Program-made: the position numbers and the translations under genes
Assembly (NCBI GenBank): GCA_000499405.2
Contig: HG738137.1
Span: forward strand, 9,127,609 to 9,191,608
Length of the DNA stretch: 64,000 bases
Source of the DNA: Onchocerca volvulus
Lineage: Eukaryota > Nematoda > Chromadorea > Rhabditida > Onchocercidae
Direction: 5' to 3'
The notes under the pieces: model-generated
Databases searched by the model: none
Seen by the model: only the letters and a program-made list of their open reading frames with translations
Told to the model about the DNA's origin: nothing
In this document: positions 12,710 to 26,500 of the stretch, piece after piece
Numbering within the stretch: the stretch's first letter is position 1
Layout of the letters: each line of letters opens with the position of its first letter

Positions 12710-13140
12710 TCAAAATTTATAATTCTACGATTAATTCTTCCGTTTCCCTGATAACAAGTACCAGATTATTGATGATTATCAGTAGAGTTTGTGATAAGTT
12801 AAATCTTTTATAGTCTATAATATTCTAATTTTCTACCAAAATTTCTGATTAAGAATTTTATCTTTTATTGATAAAAAGTACTAGTAGTTTATTATTTTGC
12901 TTATTATAATCAGATGATGCCATCATTGCTAGCTATCAATATAATTTGTAATAAATTTTTTGTATTTTAAAATATTCCAAGTTTCATTCGTAATTTCATA
13001 ATTTTACGATGAATTATCTTATCTTTTGCTGATAATAAGTAATAATAATTGCCAATTATAATCAGATGATACTCTTATTGATAACTATCAATGTAGCTTG
13101 TGATAAGTGAGTTTCCCATATTCTGTACTACAAATTTCTA
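12710..13140. repeat. three diverged tandem copies of a ~140-bp unit
   Basis: Each copy has the order TTTATCTTTT-GCTGATAA-AGTA, then a CAGATGAT-type segment, then TATCAATRTARYTTGTRATAA. Copies begin near 12710, 12845 and 12965; the second and third are the most alike. Confidence 0.5.
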
Positions 13141-13839
13141 AATTCCTTTTTTATTAAAAAAAAAAAATTTTCGGCAGTTTTTTCCACTACATTTTTTGAT
13201 ATTTAGTACGTAATAATATGTGGAGTTTTTTGAGCAAACTTTTTTTTCTAAGTTTATTCTCGCACTAAATGATTTGCAAAGCAGGAGTTATCAGTAATAA
13301 TAATTTAAATTTTTTTCGTGGAATTCAAAAAAAAGTGTCAAAAATACAAATGCAACTAAAATAATGAGATAATTTATTTGGAATGATTTATAAAATTGAG
13401 TGGAGGTGATAATATGCAAAAAATTATATATTATTTGGATAATTAAACAAAAAATACGGCTAATTTTAAAATTTAAATAGAAAAATGAATATTTCAATGA
13501 AATTTTACAGAATTGGAATTAAGTTTCTGTTATAATAAAAATTATCAATTATCATCAAATCAAAGTTTCGATGATGATGATAAGAACGATGCTATCATTG
13601 ATATCAATGTGATTCGCATTATTATTGATATTATTGTCATGATTAGTTTAGCATTAATTATATAAACGGATAATTTTTCAAAAATTTGAAAAACAAAAAC
13701 TCACCATTAAAATCATTATTTTGTTGTCGTTATTTGATTAATTTAATTGAAAAAAACAAAAGAATTTAAAATTTAATCAAAAAGCTTATTTAAATTAGAG
13801 GAAAGTTATTTAAATTAAAATTTTGTCTCTTTTTTACAG

Positions 13840-13918
13840 AACCACTAATTTATATTAACCTGCCTGTTTTATGCATAAATTTTGCATAATTTCAACTTTT
13901 TTATTGTTACTGCACAAA
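13840..13918 (+). other. possible leader exon with trans-splice-type acceptor
   Basis: TTTTTACAG ends at 13839. After 31 bases ATG (13871) opens a signal-peptide-like reading, MHKFCIISTFLLLL, reaching a GTAATA donor at 13919. The donor is phase 2 whereas exon 1 of the MADD-4-like gene needs phase 0, so it would have to pass through an unseen exon. Kept as a weak alternative candidate. Confidence 0.2.
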
Positions 13919-14459
13919 AATGGACAATTGTAATATCTGGCACAACGTTGATCAATACATTGGATATTTGTAATGTTAATACAATATCGATTGATCGGAA
14001 TTCTATTCATCTTATTGTTTCCATTGATACAGGTTTATCGTTTTTTTCCTTTTCACTTAGTTTTTATACATTTATTTTTTTAATTTTTTAGAAAAATATT
14101 ATTAAATTATTAGATGGATAAGTTTCAAATACGATAAGATAAAATAAAAGCTCGAAAACAGATATTTATATAATTAATTAAAAAATTAATGCAAATAATC
14201 GAAGCAGAAACTGAAACTTGTAATTGTTGTATCAAATAATTCTTTTTGCTATCAGAATTAATTTTATTCTCAAATTAAGCAACTTAAGAATTCTTTTTGT
14301 TGTGATTAAAACTTTTCATTATTAGAACTAAAAGAACTAAATGATACTAATTGATTAATCACTTCGCAAAATTTATGATCAATTAATTATTTTACAAGAG
14401 TCATAAAATCAGCATGTAGTTTTTTAATAATTAATTTTTGTTAGTTCAAATTAAAATAA

Positions 14460-14549
14460 ATTTGGAATCTTTTCTTCATTCTTTTTGTCATATAAAACTT
14501 CACAATTATTGGTTCATATGACAAAAAGAATGAAGGAAAAATTCAAAAT
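14460..14549. ncRNA. long hairpin, microRNA-precursor-like
   Basis: The left arm 14460-14493 pairs with 14516-14549. The inner 20 bp (CTTCATTCTTTTTGTCATAT, 14474-14493, against 14516-14535) are perfect; the outer 14 positions have two mismatches (64/45 and 69/40 within the 14400s and 14500s) and one G-U. The loop is 22 bases. A stem of about 34 bp with a loop of this size fits a pre-miRNA or a small palindromic transposon. The sequence alone does not tell which strand is transcribed. Confidence 0.4.
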
Positions 14550-16246
14550 ATATTACTTCAAGAATTTTTTAAACAATTATTTTCATGCAAAACAAGTTAA
14601 CTAATTAATTTAGGAAACAATTAATTAATAAGTGAATAACAATTGTTAAAATTGATCGATCGTAATTTTTTGTCACTTATCACATGATGCTTATCATCAT
14701 GTATTCCAATAAAAATTGTGATGATACAATATTATTTAGCTGTTTATCTATTTTTTTTCTTTTTTAATTCTAACCAGTACAAACAACAAGAAAAACAAAC
14801 TTTATTTCTTAAAAAAAATTAAACTTTTTAAATTGTTCCTTTGTTCAATTATTAAAACAATGATGAATTTTGGCATTTTGTCTGCTTTTTCGTTTTTTAT
14901 AAAATTTTTTGATAAAGTCTCAATTTTTTGTTTTTTTTTGTTTATTTTAAAAAATAAGAAAGCAAGAGAATAGAGAAAAAGAAGAAAACGCAATTGATTT
15001 TTTATAGAATTTATAATCAGTAAGAAAAATATTGGATATATATATATAAATATAGATGCTTATTTGTATTTTTATCTTTCTTTTCATCAATCATTTTTGA
15101 TATTTTATTTAAAAAAAAAAAAAAAAGAGAGAAAAAGGAATGGAAAATGATAAGTTTGTCAAAGATAAGCTGAATTTTGAAAAGAAAAATTGCCTTTTCA
15201 TGCTAACATAAAATGCTTTTTTTTTATTTTTGAATTCAAAGAAAACGAAAAAAAAATGAAATTTATATTCCTCTCTTTTATAATTTCAAAAATAAAAAAC
15301 AAAGAAATTACGAATAATTGCGAGCGAATATTTTCTTCAATAAAATTTGAAAAATAGAAAATAATAGTGTAGAAAATGTAAAATATTGAATGTTTTATTG
15401 AAATATTCGCTTCGAATTCATACATTGCTTAATTGAATATGAATAATTAATATATACTTAATAGTTGAATGCTTCATATAACTGAATGATTGAATAATAA
15501 TTGAATTACTGAATAATGTTAATTGAATATTAATTGAATATCAGTGCTTAATTGAGTATTTCATATAAGCTTTATTTTTTTTTTACTTTTGTTACGCTAA
15601 ATTTTTTGTGCATGTCGTATTTTTTTTTGCGTTTTTTAACTTTTTTTTTTTTTACTTAAAAAATTTGCATAGTTGGCGATTGAAACAAATTTAAACAAAC
15701 TTTTTACAATTAATACAATCGAATGAGATTATTACGAAAAGAATATAATTAACAAAGATAAGAAGATAAGAATATTTAATGAAAATTTGATAATCGAATA
15801 TTAAGGAATATTTAATAAATAAGAAATTTAAAAAGATTAATCGAATATTTAATGCAAAAAAAAAAAAGAAAGCCATTTATAGAAGAAATTCTTTTTCGCA
15901 TATTTCAATGTTAAATGTCAACTTTCAACTTATTGAGAGAATAATGAATTCAAATTTGAAGAAGCAATCAATTCAAATTTATAATTAAATAAAACGTTAT
16001 GAAATATGTCTTGAGAGAAGAGGAAATTCATGAAAAATTAGCTCTAATTTCATGATTTTATAAATTTTGAAAATAAATAAAATGAGAATTGCATTTTTAG
16101 ATTTATTTAATTACAGCTATTTTTTTTCCATTAAAGTTATTTTTTCAGATTAGTTCAATTATCAACTTTTGAGAACATTGAGAAGCAAAAATTTTTTTCT
16201 CAATTTTTATTTCTTTTTTATCATCTAAAAAAATTTGAATTTCAAG

Positions 16247-16372
16247 CAAAATATAAATTATAAGATGAAAAATTTTAAGCAAAATTATTGTTTCAATGAT
16301 GATTCAAACTTGGAAAAAATCGTTCATCAAGGCTGGGCCAAATGGTCTGAATGGGGACCATGTTCTAATTTG
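16247..16372 (+). CDS. madd-4: madd-4 exon 1 seen: start of TSP1-1
   Basis: Encodes WAKWSEWGPCSNL with the WxxWxxW C-mannosylation pattern of TSP1 repeats; donor is TTG|GTTCG at phase 0. The 5' edge is uncertain: AAG acceptors end at 16246, 16264 and 16279, all phase 0. No signal peptide is encoded here, so an upstream exon must exist. Confidence 0.75.
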
Positions 16373-19300
16373 GTTCGTTCAACTTCTTTTTTCTTCAAAA
16401 TAAAATTTCTAGATCAGAATACTGAATTTCAAAAGAAAAAAAAGTATCAGATTCATGTCGCATAATTGATTCAATTAGTAATTTATTAATTCATTTAAAT
16501 AGTTTATTTAAATAGATTTTTCCTTCTAATTAGAGCCAAATTTTTATTTGCTTAACAAGAAATACAATGTTGATTGAAAAAAAACGAAAAAAGCAAACAA
16601 ATAAAAAAATTTAGGCAGACAAACAAAAAAAGTTTAATAAACTTGACAAACTTGAATTAACAACTTAAAAAACAAAAATATTTATAAAATAACAGTTTTG
16701 GACATAAATTTATTAAATTAAATTTCTTGAATTTTAAAAGATTTTAAAGTTTGTTCTTTTTTTTCAGTGTGGTGATGGTATATCAAGTCAACTGAGACGT
16801 TGTTTAGACGTACGATGCGTCGGACCAAATCGTCGTCAACGTGTTTGTAATATGCAAGTTTGTTTATTTTTTCTTTAATTTCTCCAACTTTTCATTTGCA
16901 TTCATATTAAAATATTGATTTTAAATTTTCTGAAACTTTCCTCTCCCAAATATAAATTATCATTATAAAAAAGCAAAAAGAAAAAAAAATTGATTTTTTC
17001 TAGAAGAATTTTAATTAAAATTTAATATAATCAAATCAAGTTCCAATTGGTAAATCATATCTTTTAATCAGAATTTAATTTCACTGAAATCATTTCCTTT
17101 TCTAGTCAATGAACAACAATCAAATGACGATAAATTAGTGTAAAATTGAAAGTATGCGAAAAGAAAAATTTATCACAGCAACTTATTAATTTTTATCAAT
17201 TTATTTAAAATTAATTATTTCAATTATTTCTATTGAATTTTATCAATATATTTAAAATTAATTACTTCAGCAATGTAACAATATTTCAATTCATACAAAA
17301 GAAACACGCTGCTCAAAGTTGGATATTTTATTAAATAATCAGGATAATCATAATTTACTGCCCGAAAAATGGATTCCAGTAAAAACTAGTCATCAGGTAA
17401 ATAAGTATTCGTGTATTTCATCTTTTTCCAGTATTTAATTAGACATTTGATATTTCTTTTTTATATGTTTTGCTCATTTTTATTCAAATGATAGTAATTT
17501 TAGCAAAATTACTAAATGAAAAAAAAATAAATTTCTTTAAAAAGCATTTTAATAAAACTCTGGAAAAAATATTTTAATATCGTATTTTCAAATTTGCAAG
17601 AAAAAAATGAAAATACAAATAATTTTCTAACTTTTTTTGTGGTTTCATAATTATTTCGATTTTTAATTTTAATTTTTTCAAACTAAAATTCTTTGATTAT
17701 TAAAGTGTATCGTAGTGTGCCGTTCCTTAAAAACTGGTAAAGAAGAAGAATTGGAAAAGGTTGCTGATGGTACCGCATGTTTCATCGAAGGATACAATAA
17801 ATCAGTTTGTGTAAATGGCATTTGTCAGGTTGAAAAATTTTTTAAATTCTTAAAATTTAAAAAATTCGTAAAATTCGATAATTACGATGTTATTTGCGAT
17901 GTGATGAAATAGCAACTATGAGACTTTAATACGGAAATTTTTTTGCGAATTATTTTTGTTTCAAACTAAAGCAATAATCTGTGGAAATCTGATAATAAGA
18001 ATTTAATTGACTTATTGAGGGATATCATATCTTTAATTTAAAAAAAAAAAAATGAAAGAAACAATGAGAATTTAAATCTGAATACTTTTTCATTAATTAA
18101 TTCTTTTCCTTGTTTTTCTATTTTAAACTACTAATATTTCACAAAGTAACAAATCATAAAAACTCGATAATTAAGATTTAATTATCATCGAAATAATTTG
18201 ACATTTTCAATCTAAGCAATTCTATATGAAAGCATTATAAAACTTGGTATTATCGATTTCTTTTTTAATTGTTTGATTTAATACTTGAAATTTAACACCA
18301 AGAAAACTTTGATTTTCGTTATATTTACTTGAAATCAATAATTATGAAAATTTCAATTCGAAAACTTTTTTAAAAATTAATTTCTTTTTTTTTTTTTATT
18401 TTAATTTTTTGAAAAAAATTTTTTTTTAAAGCATGTTGGTTGTGATGGTATTATTCAATCAAATGCTCGTTACGATCATTGCGGTGTATGTGGTGGTACA
18501 GGTGAAAGTTGTGGTCGGACAATATTTCAATGGAAAGATACAAAACAATTTTCACCTTGTGATGCTACCTGTGGACCAAATAGTAAAATTTTTAGTAAAT
18601 ATTTTCAAATTAAATTTCAAATTTCAATTTCGAATATTTTTCAAAAAAATTTTCAAATAAACAAAACAAAAAAAAGTATTTTCGAATTATATTTATCAGT
18701 TTGCTTAAAATAATCAGTAATATTTTATGTTATTTTGAGGCCTATTGCTAGAAATGCGATAATTAAAATTAAAAAGGTCTCAAATTTTATTTACAGTTTA
18801 AGGAAGTAATATTTTTTAATTTTAAAGTAAAATTTGAAATGCTACGAATAGTAATATAATATTTGTTAAATGTTTGATAAAATTTAATGATAACAATTTG
18901 ATAAAGCTACTTTATTACAGCTTATCGTGTATCAGTATCAGTATGTCAAAATATACGAAATAATCGGATTGTACCGGAACGACTTTGTGCTGATCAGCCA
19001 AGACCACGTCCAATTGTCGAAAAATGTCCTCATATCGTTTGTCCATCAAAGTATGTTTATTTTGGGCCAGATTTACAAAAGTTTTTGAATTTATCAAATT
19101 TGCATAAATTAAAAAATTAATGCTTTAAATTTCATTAAATTTTTACGAAAAATGATAATATTTTACATGAAATTACTAATCGCTTCTTTTTTCGTTGAAA
19201 TTTTAAAATTAAATAAATTTTAAAAATCGAACTTTCCAAATGCAACATTTTTTTGTACTTGTTAATTAATTGTTTTCTATAATTTACGCACGACTTATCT

Positions 19301-22300
19301 TTTACCCTTTATTTGCTCTCCAAAGAATTTGACCTCTAATATTCTTCTATTATCATTTCTCTTTTTCCTTATTTCTTTTTCATCTCTTCATTTTATCTTT
19401 CATTTTCATTAATTTGTTTAATATTTTGAAAAATATCATTCTATAATCTTAAATTATTGATAATTTTTAGTTATCAATAATTTTTCATTTTAACCAAATA
19501 TATTATTAAAAATTGGAGCAATAATTACTTGCTTATCTCGAGAATATTTACGAGATCATTTTTCAATTGATCAGTCAATCAATCAATCAATCAATCAACA
19601 AATCAATCGAAATTACCAGTAAAAAAGGAATAAAATTAAGATTGATTAAATAATGCAATAAGCATGTCTAATTTTGCAAATTTGAATCATTTTGCTTCAT
19701 TCTCTAGGGCTTTCAATCATTTATTATTGAAATTTCTGGAAAATTGAAAATTTTATAATTATTGATTGAAGATTTAAATTTACAACTTTATGGATAGATA
19801 ACAAATGATTGATGACTCTCATCCACCTCACAGATCAATGGATGACCTTCGTTTTGCAATTATGCAAATGAGGTCAACATTTGATTGGTCATTTCTCTTT
19901 CTTTCAATTGCCGCTTTCTTAAATTGTAAACAAAAATTGACAACCAAAAAGGAAATTTGATGGACAAATCGGATTTTCGAATTTTGATAAAAATAAATCG
20001 GTGAAATTTTTTTGATTACACATATTTTCCGCTTGATTATTTTCCTTTTGTCATCTGAAAATTTTGCAAATCAGAAAAAAGAAAAAAGATTCTATTCCCA
20101 TCCTATTAAAATATGGTTCATTTGTTCGACCAAATATTCCAACCTTACTAATTTTTCCCAAAAAGCAACATACAAGGTCAGTCATTTATTCGTAAATTGC
20201 TATTTTCCAATTGTGTGAAAAATAAACTTAAATTCGAAAATAGTAATCCAGAATTTAATGGGGGAGAATAAAATGCAATAATAAATTTATTCGAAAAGTA
20301 TGCAAAATTGCAAACTTCATGTTACCGGAAATGCGAAGAAAGAAATCCGAAAATACAGATCCGGCATTTGAAATTGACTAAATCCGGTGTAAAATCAAAG
20401 AAAGTAATGATGAAAGTTTAAAATGGAAAAAAGCAAAATTTCTCACAGAAGAATCTGTCTATTAGTAAAAATTATAATTTATATCTGAAAATTAATTTTT
20501 TCTTAAAAAAATATCTAAAATTTCAATGCATTCGCAAAAATCTTACAAGAAAATTAATATTTTTACAGTAATTAGAAAGCATTAAATTTCAAATCAATAT
20601 AATGATAAGAGAAATCAATTTAGTAAATTAAGCAATGATTTTTGATACTTATTTTCATTTTTCTTTTTCTTTTAAAAAAATTCAGACTATTTTTATCGAT
20701 TTTGCAGTTAATTTTAAATTTTTAAATTGTAATTTCCTGAAAAAATGATAGGAAACTGAACAATAATTCATGATATTTTGCAAAATTAAAAAAAAAAATG
20801 TAAGAATTAAAATTTCTTTTTTGACTATGCCAATTTTTACGGTCATTTGATAATATCTTTTATCTAATTTTTCTCGTCCAAATTGTTAACTTTAAAAATG
20901 ATACACTTAGATGATACAATTGAAATATTAATATTTGATTGAATTTTAATGCAAAAAAAATTTTAATTTGAAATTTTGATTAGTAATAGCATGATCAATT
21001 ATTTAAAATAAGTTCAAATATTCGTTAGTATGACAAATTCTTACATCTTGTTTCCAAATATTCACATGCAAGATTTAAAATTTTATTATTAACATCAAAA
21101 ATGCCAATAATGATCTTTTAAACTTTCGAATAATCTTTTTATGTAAAAAAAATTTAAACTTTCTTGAATTATTTTCTACTAATAATGACTGCAAAATATA
21201 TTTTAATTTAATTGAATTTCTGTTCATTTTTCAACTAAATGTTCTATGCTTTTTTATTCTTTTTTAAAAAAAAATCGAAATTTTGAATTACCTTATAATA
21301 CTTTTAAAATATAAAATGAAATTTTCATTGCTCGAATATCAACATTTGTCATCATTAGACTTGGATTGATTTGATTTATTTATCAAATCACAAAAAAAAA
21401 AACAAGATTGAAACCAAATTTATCGATTGATTGATCCTTCTTGTGCGGGAGAAATAATCTTTGTAAAAATTTAAATTAAATATTCACTAATTTGTGATGA
21501 ATTAAAATGTTCGAAATCGAAGTTTAATTGATTTACTGAATTTTTGATGATATTTTGTGGGTAAAAAACCTAAAAAGAAATGAAAATTGAAATTTTATTT
21601 TTTAAATTAATGAATAAGTGATAAACTTGCTGTCTTACTAAATAGCCAACATCAACCTATATGAGAAAATGGAAAAAATTTTTCCTCAAAACTAAATGGG
21701 AAAATCTTTTAATTTTTCCTTTAATCAATTTGAATTTGTATTTCTAATTAAATTTCTGATTTTTAAGTGGTTTTTTTTTCTCATTTTTTCATTAATATAT
21801 CTTAGCAAAACTAACAAGACGAGATGAAAGTTAATTTTCCATCTTAATTGCTTAATATATTAAAATGAACAACTAATTGATTCGTACTTTTTTGCCATTT
21901 TTGAATTTGAATTTTGTTACCGAAAAATACTAAAACTATTTTTGTGGAAAAATTTTCTCGCAACAAGAAATAAATTTAATTAAGAAGAATTAAGTTCCTT
22001 TTCTTCTCTCTGTTATTTTTTATCTCATTGTATTTCCGATAAATATTACTGTAATTTGGAAAAAAGAAAACATTTAATAAAATTAGTTCGAAAAGATGCA
22101 AATTTTTTCAATTAAATTTACATTTTCTTCTATTCTTGCAAATTTTTCATTGCAATAAAATCTATTACAATAGATTTTGTCAAATTTAAAAAAAAAAAAA
22201 ATAGAAGGATTTAACAACCAAAGAATTTGCATTCTTTTCATTCTTCATTTTCTCTCTCATCTTTCATTTTATCTCTGAGCATATTCAAAAATAAATTTAG

Positions 22301-23496
22301 CATTTTTTATTTTATTTTATAGTATAATAAAGTATAATTAAATAATAAATGTTGAAATTTATTGTTAATCAAGAAACTTCTCTTTTGAATGAATAAATTT
22401 TATTTTGAAAATATTACAATTACTACTTAGAAATGAATTATATGGAGCATTAGTAGCGATAGATTAACATATTTTCGAAAATTCGTAATTTTATTTCAAA
22501 AATTGTCCCATTATTAATCGATTTCAATCAATCGTTTCATTAAGACGATTAAAAAGTGATCAAATATCTAGCAAAATGATCATTTATTTCTCGTCATCGT
22601 TCATTTATCAAATTTCATCGTTTTTTTCTTTCTTTCTTTCTTTTTATTTTGCGACAGAAATTGAAATTTTTGAAACTTATCATCTTTAATATCATTTGTA
22701 ATCAGTTATTATTTATTTCATCATCATGTCATTTTTTTTTTTTTTTTTTGCATAATTAGAATTTCAATTCCTGAAATTATTATTCATTTTATCAAAATGA
22801 ATGAAACTACTTATTATCTTTTCTTTCTTGAATATTAAAAACTTAAAAAAAGAATTTTATCACAATTTTATCATAATATTGTGCTATTTTTTTTTTTGCT
22901 TAATTGGAATTTAAGTTTTGAAGTTATTTTTTTCATTTCTTAAATTAATCTTTAACTCTTTTTGCTTATTTATTCTACATGTAATTCATTTCAATGATTT
23001 ATTCATTTAATAATTTAAATTTTCCGGATTATATTTTTGCGAGTGATATATCCCGGAAAATATCAAATCATTCCGGTTCATTTATTTTATTTCATATTTC
23101 ATTTTACTAAATCTTGCCGTGAATTCTAACTCCAAAAATATTAAATCATTAATTTTTCACCTTTTCTAAAATTTGAAATCTTTCATCAAAATTTCAAATT
23201 TTTCAAAAAAAGACGAATTGAAAGAGAAAGAGAGGGAGAAAACGGGGAAGAGAAAGAAAGAAAAGGAAAAAAAGAGAATTTCCCTAATTTAATATATTAT
23301 TATTATTGCCATTTTCAATGAAAATATTACTAACTACAACTATTATTACTGTTGCGCTATTCAGACCATCGACTACCGTATCATATCAGTAAGTTGATAA
23401 TTACTGATAATAAATTATTCAGTGAGCCAATTGTATTTTATCTATATATAATTGTTTTTTCGGTAACTTACCTTTCTGCACCTATTATTAAGATAT

Positions 23497-23544
<48 letters not shown>

Positions 23545-26500
23545 TGTATATTTACATAATATTTTACATAATTATTTATAAAATATACTATTTCTTAAAA
23601 TACACACACACACATACATACAAAACTCAAATTTCCGTTTTGCTTTTGCGAATTGTGCTCAGCGATTTTATTTTTCCATGCGACAACTGCGCAACAACGA
23701 AGCTTGTGACATTTTTGACCAATAAAATGATTAATTCTTTTACTAAATTAATAATATTAATTCATATATTATGCATATTATCTTTTATTAAAGATTATAG
23801 TAAAAAAAAAATATTACAAATATCTTTTAAAGATAATTTTTATTGCATTAGCGCAAATGTCGCATAAGAATTTTTTTATTCGCTGTAATAATATAAATAT
23901 TTTTTCAGCTGCAGGTTGTATTGCAAATCGAATTTTCTGCATGCATTTTGTGAGAGTTAAGAGAAAAAAAATGGGTATAAAAAATTTTTTAGATTAAGGT
24001 GTGTGCTGATAGATTGGCAATGCGGTGATTTTATTTTAAATTTTTAGGATTTTGAAAAAACAAAAAAAAAAAGAACTTTTTTCTTTCGAAAAAATTAGTT
24101 TTTTATTTTTTAACAAAAATATGGAAAATAGAGAAGAAAAAAGCAACAAAAATATGGTAAAACAGAGAAGAAAAAAGCATGTTATTGATTTCAAATATCG
24201 ATTGATCTATACAAATTTCCCTCATTGAAATTTCATCCTTTATTTTCGTCCAAAATCTTGGCTTAATTAGCTTAATTAATCCTGCACGATGCTTTTGTAT
24301 TACTATTGTTGGCAAGTTCATCTTTCATATCCATTTTTTTTTTTTCTAAATTATGAATAAATTCTGCATGTGAAATGATAATTAATTAAATAGTGTATTT
24401 TAATTTTTCTTCGTTTGCCTCCTTCATAGCTTTTGCTCATTTACTTCATTTCTCAAAAATTTGATTCTAACAAAATTTCTTAAATCTAATTAAAGTAATT
24501 AATGCCGAAGGAGATAGAATTAATGTCAAATACGGATGAAATAACCATTTTTCTTCACAAATTTAGGTGAGGTAATTATTATCAAATATAGGTGAAGTAA
24601 TTATTTCTCCATATGATAGAAGATTACATTTTATTATTCGAATTAATATTTTGCAATAAATAGAAATTTGACTGCTTATTTGATCACAAAATTACATCGT
24701 AATTAACAGTGATAAAGAACATCACTACAGCGGGTAATATTGATAATTTTGAAGTTTGAATAGGTTTCATAAGTGAGAAAATTTGTGCAATTTATTGTTT
24801 TTCTTTTTTTTACACCAATTATTGATTAGGTTACACATAAATAATAATATTCATTTAAAATGAAAAAAAAATTTGAAATTTTGGCATGCGAAATTTTTCT
24901 TTTTTGTTTTTTTTTTTTTAGCAAACATACCGCAAGAAAAAAAAAGAAGAATTAGAAATAAACTTAAATAAATGAAAAACATTTTTTTGCTTTTTTTTTT
25001 TTTTTTTTGCTATAAGAAATAGTAGAAAGAAAACGTGAAAATTTTCTGGAATGGCTTCTAATTTTATTTTATTTTTTTTTTTTGCTTAAAAATATTTCCG
25101 AAGAATGAAGTATGATATAATGAGAAATATTTAATTAGCGAAAAAAGTATTTTTGAATTTAATTTTGTAATAATACAAAAATTTCAAAAACTTTAAATTA
25201 GTGTCAATTACAAAATTTCGCATAATTTATTAATAAATATCGAAATTGGATTATATTTTGAAAAAAAAAATGAAATACATTTTGAAATTCGGTTAAATTT
25301 TGCCGAAAAGAAGGAAAAAAATTAAAATTAAAAATTTTGCTTGCTTTTACTTTGCCTTTATCATTAATTATCATGCATAATTGAACATATTTTTATTGAT
25401 ATTTTATCTTTTTTTTCTGCTTTTTTTTAGATTATTAAAAAATTTCAATCAATAATTAACATCTAAAACATCTGATACTTTTTTATGTTTAATTCATATA
25501 ACATTCTTCGGAAACATAATCAATTGAGCGTTGATAACATTGCTTTTTTTTTAAATTTAACAAATTGCTTTATCAAGAGTAATATGTATCAGAATTGGTT
25601 GAAAATGAATTTTTTGTTTTTTATTAATTATTTTTTAAAAATGCAAAAGTCGATTTTTATTGATTAAATTTTAAAAGTTAATTTTGCATTGCGAAATCAA
25701 AATCTGCAAAAATTTGAACATTGGAAATATATCATTTCTGACAAAACTGTACATATTACTTTCATATTTTTTGTTTGAAATTAGTAATTTTAATTTTTTT
25801 TTTTGAATTTTAAATGAAAAAATTTTGCGAAATTTTTTTTATTTTTATTTTAGATGGTTAACTGGAAAATGGTCTGAATGTACGGTATCATGTAATGGTG
25901 GACATCAAACAAGAACGGTAGATTGTGTTGAAAGTTTGAATGATACAAACGGTGAATTTGTGGAAAATCGAAAAGTTGACGATCAATATTGTTGGCAAAC
26001 TCATCGACCGGTAGGATTAAATATTCTTAATTGGTGAAAAATGTCTTTAATTAATGAAAAATATCATAATTAATAAAACAAATTTTTTTTTCAAAGAGAG
26101 AGATTTTTTTTTATAAAGAAGACATAGAAAAGTATAAAAGTATTTGAAAATTATAAAGTATTCAAAATTTGATTTTTCTTTAAAAAAATTTTTTATTGAA
26201 TTCCAATATTGATAATTAATTTCAAAATTCCCACTTTTTTTCCATATTTTTTCGATGTAAATTGATGAAAAATATGCCGAAATCAAAAATTTCTGAATGA
26301 AGGAGATACAAGGGGCTTAAAATTGCCTGAAGAATATTAAAAATTTAGTTTTTATTTCTTAAGTTTTTTTTTTAAATAATTCAATATTAATAAATTAATT
26401 TTGAAATTTGCATCATCATTTTCATATCTAGTAGTAAAAATGTTTTTAAAAGGTCACTTTCTTTTTATAAGAAATAAATTATCTAATCGTTTTCGATTTA

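Larger units (their letters stand above)
19051..23317. other. first part of a 6.8 kb intron; candidate promoter DNA for the short isoform
   Basis: No coding exon seen. It holds an (AATC)n tract at 19575-19598, the nested dyad at 19843-19876 (listed separately), a (CTTT)n run near 22626-22645 and a purine-strand tract at 23220-23278 just before the alternative first exon. Confidence 0.5.

Noticed and set aside
18433..18660. 75-codon frame MLVVMVLFNQ... on the + strand
   Set aside because: It is the shifted reading of madd-4 exon 5; the cysteine-rich ADAMTS signature is in the other frame and splice sites support that.
23352..23867. 171-codon frame, the longest in the window
   Set aside because: Created by reading through the short-isoform donor into the intron and the (CA)n microsatellite; the His-Thr run is an artefact. 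The real coding part is 23318-23388 in another frame.
24103..24321. 72-codon minus-strand frame inside the 6.8-kb intron
   Set aside because: Some balanced composition, but it ends in poly-Phe, has no homologue I recognise and no supporting splice sites.
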